Assembly (NCBI RefSeq): GCF_006517625.1
Contig: NZ_VHQI01000004.1
Coordinates: 266,771 to 330,770, forward strand
Source of the DNA: Mixta tenebrionis
GTDB taxonomy: Bacteria > Pseudomonadota > Gammaproteobacteria > Enterobacterales > Enterobacteriaceae
Direction: 5' to 3'
DNA length: 64,000 nt
The translations under genes were made by a program, and so were the position numbers. Under the pieces are notes generated by a model. The model had not been told where the DNA came from. It made no database searches and was given only the letters and a program-made list of their open reading frames with translations. Below are positions 16,701-25,700 of the stretch, piece by piece. The first letter of the stretch is position 1, and every line of letters begins with the position of its first letter.

Positions 16701-19700
16701 ACGCCCAGCGCCAGCGTGCCGTCCAGCAGGTTGCCGAGATCCGTCGCCGGGATAGTCACGCCCCATCTGCCGCCCGCGGTGACCTGCGTCTGATAGCTCT
16801 GGTTGCCTAAGGTAACGGTGACAATCGAGCCGGTAGCGGCATCGATCGCCCCGCCGATGGTTTGCGCCTGGCCCAGCTCGGCAATATTCAGCAGGTTATC
16901 CCCGCCGAACAGCCCGGTCAGGTTGCCGATTACCGGCAGGTTATCAACGATCGCGGTGACGGTTTCCGTTACCGAACGCTGGTTGCCTGCGGCATCGGTC
17001 AGCGTCAGGTTAAGGTCGATATCGCCATCCTGCAGCAGTCCCAGCACGCTGGGCGGTACCACAATCGCCCATTTGCCGTCCTGTCCTACCGCCGCCGTCA
17101 GCGTGGTGCCGCCCAGCGTCAGCGACACCGTGGCGCCGATGCCCGCCGACTCGGCGATACCGCTGATGGTCTGTCCGATTGCGGTATCGGCGGCGTTGAG
17201 GAAGCCGTCGCCGAACACCGAATCCACAATCAGGTTCAGCGCGCCGTTAACCACTTTATTCACGGTCAGCGTGGCGTCCGTGACGTTGCCCGCCTCGTCG
17301 CTAACGCGCACGCCCAGCACCAGCGGCCCTTCGGTCAGGCTGCCAAGCACTTCCGGCGTCAGATCGATGCTGAAGGTGCCATCCTGCGCCACCACCGCCG
17401 TGGCGATCGGGCTGCCGTCGCCGAGGTAGATGCCGATGGTCTGCCCTTCGGCGCCGCTGGCGCGTCCGGTCAGCACCTGGTTAAGCAGAATATCGGCGGC
17501 GTTCAGGATGTTATTGCCCAGCAGCGCATCTACCTGCAGCAGCGGCGCGCTGGTATCCACAATAACGTTGCTGTCGGCGCTGCCCACGTTGCCCGCCGCA
17601 TCGCTCAGCGTGGCGGTGATCGGCACATTGCCATCCTCCAGCGCCTGCAGATCGGCGGCGGGTACGGTGGCGCGCCAGCTGCCGTCCGCCTGCACGATAG
17701 CGCGATAGCTGTTATCGCCCAGCGTGATCGTAACGGTGCGTCCCGCTTCAGACGCTGAAGCGGTGCCGCTGATGGTCTGAGAACTGGACGCCTCCGAGCC
17801 GTTCAGATAGCCGTCGCCGCTAAAGGCGTTGATAGTCAGCGTCGGCGCGGTGCGATCCACCACCAGCGTCGAGCCAACCGAGGTAGCGCCTGCCGCGCCG
17901 CTGGCGCTGGCGCTGGCGGTGATGGTGTAGCTGCCGTCGGCGGGGAAAGTTCCGGCCTCAGGGGTAAATGTCCAGCTGCCGCTCTCTCCGGTTACCGGCA
18001 GGGCGGCGACCGGCGTACCGTTTACCAGCAGGGTGATCGTGCCGCCGCTGGCGTCAAAGTTGGCGAAGGTGCCGCTAAAGGTCGGCAGCCCCTCGCTGGC
18101 GTTAAGGATATTATCGCCGGCAACGGTTGCCAGCGTCAGCAGCGGGCCGGCCGGCGGCGTCAGGTTAACGCCGATGGTGGCGCTGGCGCTGGCGCTGTTG
18201 CCTGCCGGATCGGTGATGGTTACCGAGATATCAGCGCTGGGCGCCGACAGCCCGGCCAGCGTTTCCGGCGGCACGTTGACGCTCCAGCCGCCGCTGGCGT
18301 CGACAATGCCGTTAAAGGTCGCGCCGCCGAGGGTAACCGACACCAGCGAGCCAGGCTCGGCGCCGGCGGCGCTGCCGCTCAGCGTTTGCGCTACGATGCT
18401 TTCCGCATAGCTGAGCGCGTTGTCGCCGGCGAAATCGCCGATAGTGATAACCGGCACGCTGGTATTCACGGTAAATTCGCTGCTCACGCTACTGCTGTTG
18501 CCGTTGGCGTCGGTAGCGGTCACCGTAAAGCTGCCGTTGCCCTGCGCCAGCCCGTTCAGCGTCGCCGCCGGCAGATCCAGCGTCCAGCTGCCGTCAGCGT
18601 TGACGGTGGCCGGATAGTTCTGACCGCCCAGCGTGACGGTGATGCTGCTGGCGCCGCCCGCATTACCGCTTAGCGTCGCGCCGGCGGCGGCATCGGCGGC
18701 ATTCAGCAGACCATCGCCAAACGGCAGATTCACCGTCGGCGCCGGCGGCGTCTGCGCCGAGGTAAAGGTTTCGCTGCTTTGCACCACGTTGCCCGCGCTG
18801 TCAACGACGGTAATCACAATATTGTGCGTGCCGTCGCTCAGGCCGCTTAGCGCGCCCGCAGGCAGATTAACCGTCCAGTCGCCGTTGGCGTCGACCGTAC
18901 CGGAATAGAGCGTGCCGTTCACGTCAATGCGCAGCTGTACGCCCTGATTATCGCCGCTGGCGCCGGTATTGCCGCTTAGCGTCAGCGTGCCGGCAGCTTC
19001 GCTGATATTCAGTACGCCGTCGCCAAACGGCGTATCGATGGCCGGCTGCGGCAGAGTTACCGCCGTGATCACCTCCAGCGGCGCGGTAACGCTGGTATTG
19101 CCCACCGCATCGCTGGCGGTTACGGTAATGGTGTGGGTGCCGTTGCCAAGCGTCTCCAGCTGGGCAGGCGTCAGGTTCAGCGTCCAGTTGCCCTGCGCAT
19201 CCACCGTGGCGTTCAGCGGCTCATCGTTATTAAAGCCGCTGATGACCACGCTGACCCTTTGTCCCGCGCCGCTGACGCCGGTTTGTCCGCTCAGCGTTTG
19301 CGTCACGTCCGCTTCCGCCGCGCTCAGCGCGCCGTTGCCGAACGGCAGATTGATGGTCGCCTCCGGCAGATTGTTCACGATAACCTGTACCGGCACGCTT
19401 TCGCTGTCGCTGTTGCCTGCCGCATCGGTAACGGTAACCGTAACCGGCAGCGTGCCGTCCGGCAGCGTCTGTAGCTGTTCCGGCGTCAGGGTCAGCGTCC
19501 AGTTGCCCTGCGCATCTACCGTTGCCGGATAGCTGCCGCCGTTGATGGACACCACCACCGTCTGATCGCCGCTAACGCCGGTGGTGCCGTTCAGCGTGGC
19601 GCCGCTGGCCGCCTCGACGGCATTCAGACGGCCATCGTCAAACGGCGTTTCCAGCGTCACAGTCGGCAAGGTGGTAATGGAAGTGAAGTCAAGCGACGCG

Positions 19701-22700
19701 CTGTCGCTGTTGCCGGCGCGATCGACGACCGTCACCGTAATGCTGTGCGTGCCATCCGCCAGCGCCGCCAGCTGCTGCGGCGTCAGCGCCAGCGACCAGC
19801 TGCCGTTGGCGCTGACGTTGGCCGTTAACGGCTCTCCGTTATTCACCCCATCAATCACCACGCTGACCGTCTGCCCCACGCCGCTAATACCGGTCGTGCC
19901 GCTAATCACCTGACCCGCGCCCGCTTCGGCGGCGTTCAGCACGCCGTCGATAAACGGCGTATCCAGCGCGGCTTCCGGCTGCGTGGCGATCAGCAGATCG
20001 ACGCTGCCCTGCGCGCTGGCCGGGTTGCCTGCCGCATCGGCGGCGCTGACGACAATCGTCGCCGTGCCGTCCGCCAGCGCGTTCAGCGTCTCTGCCGGAA
20101 CAGCCAGCCGCCAGTTGCCGTCGGCGTCTACCGTCGTGGTAAAGTTCAGCGAGCCGATGGTCACCCTGACCTCCGTTCCCGCCGCCAGATTGGTGGCGCT
20201 GCCGCTCAGCGTCTGTTCTACCGCCGCGTCCGCCGCGCCGATCACGCCATCGCTAAAGGGCGTATCAAGCGTTAGCGCCGGCAGCGTGTTGATCGCTACC
20301 GTCAGATCGAGGGTATCGCTGTTAACGTTGCCGTTAGCGTCGGTGACCGATACGGTAACCGGCAGAGTACCGTCAGCAAGCTGCTGCAAATCACCGCCCG
20401 GAATAGCAACAGCAAAGTTCCCGGCGCCGTCCGCCGTTCCGGTGTAGGCGCGTCCGTTCAGCGTGACGGTAACCAGCTGGCCCGGCTCGCTCTCGCCGCG
20501 CACGGTAATCCCTGCCAGCGCCTCCGCCAGGTTCAGGATGTTGTCCGCGCCCGCGCCCAGCTCAATAGCGGCCAGCGCCGGCGGCGCGGTATCAACGGTA
20601 ACGGTTTCGCTATCCTGCGCCGGGTTGCCCGCCAGGTCGCTGCCGCTGACGGTCACGAGGTTATCGCCCTGCGGCAGCGCCTGCGCTGCGGCTGGCGGCA
20701 CGGTCACGCTCCAGTTGCCGTTAGCGTCAACGGTGGTGGCGTACTCCTGCCCGTTAAGGGTGACGGTGACGCTGCTGCCTTCCGGCAGGCGCTGGCTGCC
20801 GCCGGTAATAGTCAGCCCATCGCCCGCCTCCTGAGCGTTGACGATATCGTCGCCGGTGACCGGATTCAGGGTAATGGTCGGCTGGCTGGCCGCGCCGGCG
20901 ACCACCGTTACGCTGCCTGCGGCCGAGGCCGGATTGCCCGCCGCGTCGGCGGCGCTAACGACAATACTCTGCACCCCGTCGCCCAGCTCTCCAACCGCGC
21001 TCTGCGGCACCGTTACGCTCCAGTTGCCGGTCTCATCCACCTGCCCGCTATAGCTGGCGCCGTTCAGAGTGACGGTAACCGTATCGCCGGCGGCCAGGTT
21101 GCTGCTGCTGCCGGTGAGAATTAACGGCTGTCCCGCTTCCGCCTGGTTGATATAGCCGTCGCCAGAAATAGTATCCAGCGTCAGCTGTGGCAGATCCGTA
21201 GGGTTCGCCGCCACCGTCAGCGGGCGATCGATGGTGGTCGGGTTGCCAGCGGCATCCGTCAGCGTAACGCTGACGGTGGTTTCGCCATCGTTCAGCCCCT
21301 GCAGGACGCTGGCGGGTACGGTCACACGCCAGCTGCCGTCGTTCAGCACCACGGTTTGCAAGGTCTGGCCGCCAAGGCTGACCGTTACCCTTTGTCCGAC
21401 GTCAGCGCCGTCGGCGCTGCCGCTAATCACCAGATCCTGACGCGTTTCCGCCTGGTTAAGGATGTCGTCGCCCGCGATCGGATCCAGCGTCAGCGACGGC
21501 GCGCTGTAGTCAACGGTGACGGCGTTCTCTACCGTGCCGACGTTGCCGGCGGCATCGGTTACCGTTACCACTATCGGCAGTACGCCCGCAGCGAGATCCT
21601 GCAGCGTCTCCGCATCCAGCGTCAGCGTCCAGTTGCCGTTATTATCCACCTCGGCGGGATAGTCCACGCCATCCACGGAGACGATCACCGTCTGGCCGGC
21701 GCCGGTGACGCCGCTGACGCCGCTCAGGGTTTGCGCGCTTTCCGCCTCGCTAAGGTTAAGGTAGCCGTCGCCGAACGGCGTATTGATGGTCGGCGCCAGC
21801 AGCGCATTTTGCACGCTCAGCGTGCCGCTGCTGCTGGCCGGGTTGCCAGCCGCATCGCTGACGGTAACGCTAAACGGATAGTCGCCGCTGTTAATGCCGG
21901 CCAGCGCTCCGGCGGGCAGTTCCAGCGTCCAGTTGCCGCTGGCGTCCACCTGGGTGGTCCAGCTCTGACCGTTCAGGCTGACGGTGACCGTCTGCCCTTC
22001 GCCGGCGTCGGTGCTGCCGCTGATGGCGATCGGCGCGGCGGCTTCGGCGGCGTTAACGCGGTTGTCGCCCGCTATCGCATCGACGCTCAGGGTCGGCGGC
22101 GTGGTATCTACCGTCACGCTGCTCTCTACCGTGCTGGTGTTGCCGGCGGCGTCGCTGGCGGTTACCAGCAGCGCGTTCTCTCCGGCGGGCAGCGCCTGCA
22201 GCGCTTCCGTCGGCAGCGTTACGCGCCAGTTGCCGTTGGCGTCTACCGTACCGCTGTAATCGACGCCATTCAGGCTGACGGTCACGCTCTGACCCGCGCC
22301 GGTTACGCCGGTGTTGCCCAGCAGCTGCTGCGCGGCGCCGCTTTCCGCCGCGTTCAGGATGCCGTCGCTGAACGGCGTTTGCAGCGTCGCATCCGGCAGG
22401 TTATTGACGATGACGTTCAGATCGCTGCTGCTGCTGACCGGATTACCCGCAGCATCGGTAGCGCTGACCGTCAGGGTGGCGGTGCCGTCGGCCAGCCCGG
22501 CCAGCGCGGAGGCTGGAACGGTCACGCTCCAGCTGCCGTCTTCGCCTACGGTTGCGCTGTAAGTACGATCGTTAAGGGTCACGGTAACCTGCGTGCCCGC
22601 CGTCAGGTTGGCGCTGCTGCCGGTTACCAGCAGATCTTCCGCAGCTTCGCTGGCGTTGAGATAGCCGTCATCGCTTAGCGGATCGACAGAAAGCCCCGAC

Positions 22701-25700
22701 AGCGCGTTATTCACGGTGACGTCCAGCGTCTGCGTGACGCTGTTGCCCGCCGCATCGCTGACCGTCGCGCTGATGGTCGCGCCGCCGTTAGCCAGCGCGC
22801 CAAGCGCGCTGGCGGGCACGCTGACGCTCCAGGCGCCGCCTGACTGCACCACCGCTTCATAGGTTTGCCCGCCCAGCGTAATGGTGACAATCTGCCCCGC
22901 CTCAACGTTGGTCGCGCTGCCGGTCAGCAGCTGTGCAGTCTGCTGCTCGGCGCCGTCCAGCACGTTATTGCCGGCAAAATCGTTAATGGTGAGTTGCGGC
23001 AGGCTGGCGGCATCCGCCTTAACCGCCAGCGGCGTATCAACCGTGGTGGTATTGCCTGCCGCGTCGCTGGCGGTCACGCTCAGGGTGTAGCTGCCGTCAG
23101 CCAGCGCGCCAACATCGGCGGCCGGAACGACCAGCGTCCAGAGCCCATCGTTGCCGACGGTGGTGGCGTAGTCGTTGCCGTTCAGGGTAACGGTGATGGT
23201 GTTGCCCGCCTCGCCGCTGCCGTTCAGTTCCAGCGGCTGCGCGGCTTCTGCCGCGTTCAGTACGCCGCCGCTGACCGGCGTTGCCAGCGTTACCGGCGGC
23301 GCGCTGGTATCCACCGTCAGGGTGACGCTGCCGCTGGCGCTATTGCCGGCAACATCGCTAACCGTCACCGCCAGCGGAGTATCGCCGTCGTTCAGCGCGC
23401 CGAGCGCGGTAGCGGGCAGCGTCACGCTCCAGCTGCCGTCCGCCGCTACCGTGCCGGTATAGGTGTTGCCCTCCAGAGTGACCGTTACCGTCTGTCCCGC
23501 TCCGCTGATGCCGGTATTGCCGGTCAGAACCCCATCCTGCCCCTGCTCGGCGGCGTTGAGATAGCCGTCGTCAAATGGCGGATCGATGGTGACCGTCGGC
23601 TGCGCGTTAACCGCCACGTTTAGCGTGGCGTCGCTGCTTACTGAAGATCCCGTTGCGTCGTTAGTGCTGGCGACGATAATTAGCGGGCCATCCTGCAGGC
23701 CGGTCAGGTTAGCCGCCGGAATAGTGACGCTCCAGCTGCCGTTTGCCGTTACCGTGGCGGTGTAGTTTTGTCCGTCAAAGGTGACCACCACGGTGCGGCC
23801 TTCCGGCACGTTGACGCTGGTGCCGTTGATCACCAGATCCTGCGCCGCCTCCGCCGCATTCAGATAACCATCGCCCGCTACCGGCGCCAGCGCAATTCCG
23901 CTCAGCGCGGTATTCACGGTGAAATCAGCGCTGGCGCTGGCGCTGTTGCCCGCCGCATCGTTAACGGTAACGGTAAGCGTCTGGCTGCCGTCGTTAAGCG
24001 CATTCAGCGCCTCCGCCGGCAGCGTCACGCTCCAGTTGCCGTCGGCGTCCACCAGTCCGGTATAGCTGGCGCCGTTCAGGGTAACCGTGACCCTCTGTCC
24101 CGCCTCAACGTTGCTGGTGCTGCCGGTCAGCAGCTGCGCCACCTGCTGCTCGGCGCTGTCCAGCACGCCGTTGCCGGCGAAGATATCTACCGCCACGCTA
24201 ATTGTCGGCTGGTTAGCCGCTGCGGCGTCAACCGTCAGGGTGGTTTCTCCGGTCGTCACGTTGCCGACCGCATCGCGTTCGCTAACGGTAATGGTATTTG
24301 GTCCTTCATTCAGCGTCGCCAGGGTGGCCGGCGGCACCTCCACCCGCCACTGACCGTTGACGCCGACGGTACCCGTAAAGGTTTCGCCGTTCAGGGTGAT
24401 AGTAATGACGCCGCCCGCCTCGCCGCTGCCGGTCAGCGTCAGGGTTTGCTGCTGTTCGGCGGCGTTGAGCAGGCCATCTTCCGAAGGCGCATCGATGGTC
24501 AGCGCCGGCGGCGTGGTATCAACCTGCAGCGATACCCGATCGCTGCTGCGGTTGCCGCTGGCATCGGTGACCAACACATTAACCGGATAGCTGTTGCCAT
24601 CGCTCAATGCGCCCAGATCGCCGGCGGGCACGCTGATCGCCCACTGGCCATCGCTGCCGACGCTGGTGGCGTAGTTGACGCCGTTCAGCGTGACGATCAC
24701 GCTATCGCCCGCGCTGCCGCTGCCGCTGATGGTGAGCGGCTCGCCCTGTTCGGCGGCGTTGAGAATGCCATCGCCAGCCGGAGGATTAATGGTAAAGAGC
24801 GGCGCGCTGGTATCGATAGCAACCGGCGTCAGCGTCGTGGCGCTGGCGCCGTCGGGACGGGTGGCGGTAACGGTCAGATCGTAACGGCCATCTTCCAGCG
24901 CCTGGAGCGCGCCGGCAGGCAGGCTAACGCTCCAGCTGCCGTCCGCCGCTACCGTCGCCGGATAATCCACGCCGTCAAAATTAACCGTCACGCTGCTGCC
25001 CGCATCGACAGTACCGCTGACCACCAGCGGATTCGCCTGCTCTGCGGCGTTGATTACGCCGTCGCCGGAGGGGGGATTCACCGTCAGCGTCGGCGCGCTG
25101 ACGTCAACCGTTACCGGCGTCGTGGCGCTGTTAGTGTTGCCCGCTACGTCGGTTACGGTGACCGTAATCGGGTTGTCGCCCGGCGGCAGATCCTGAATAT
25201 CGCCGACCGGTACGGTTACCGTCCAGTTGCCGTCGTTATCTACCGTTGCCGGATAATCATTGCCGTTCAGCGAAACCACCACCTCCTGACCGCCGCCGCT
25301 GACGCCGGTGCTGCCGGTCAGGGTCTGCTCCCCGGTCAGTTCGCTGCCGGAGAGCACGCCGTCGCCAAATGGCGTATCCAGTACCGGAGCCGGCAGCGGC
25401 GTTATCGCCACGTTCAGCGTGGCGTCATCGCTCAGGGTATTGCCGTTGCCGTCCGGCACGCTGGCGGTGACCGTCAGCGGCCCGTCGTTTAGCGCTGCCA
25501 GATCGGCGACCGGTATGGTGACGCTCCAGCTGCCGTCCGCCGCTACCGTGCCGGTGTAGCTGTTGCCGTTAACGCTCACTGTTACCGTGCTGCCCGCCGC
25601 GACCTGGGTGGCGCTGCCGCTGACGGTAAGCGGCTGCTGCGCCTCCTGCGCGTTAAGATAGCCATCCACCGCAATGGGCGCGATAGCAATCGCTCCGCCG

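Noticed and set aside
23768-25492. A 574-codon open frame on the plus strand inside the adhesin gene (and similar long plus-strand frames between 13.7 and 28.1 kb)
   Set aside because: These lie antisense to the repeat region and are opened by its GC-rich codon usage. They are rich in Arg, Gln, His and Ala, contain no domain and repeat in step with the sense-strand repeats.
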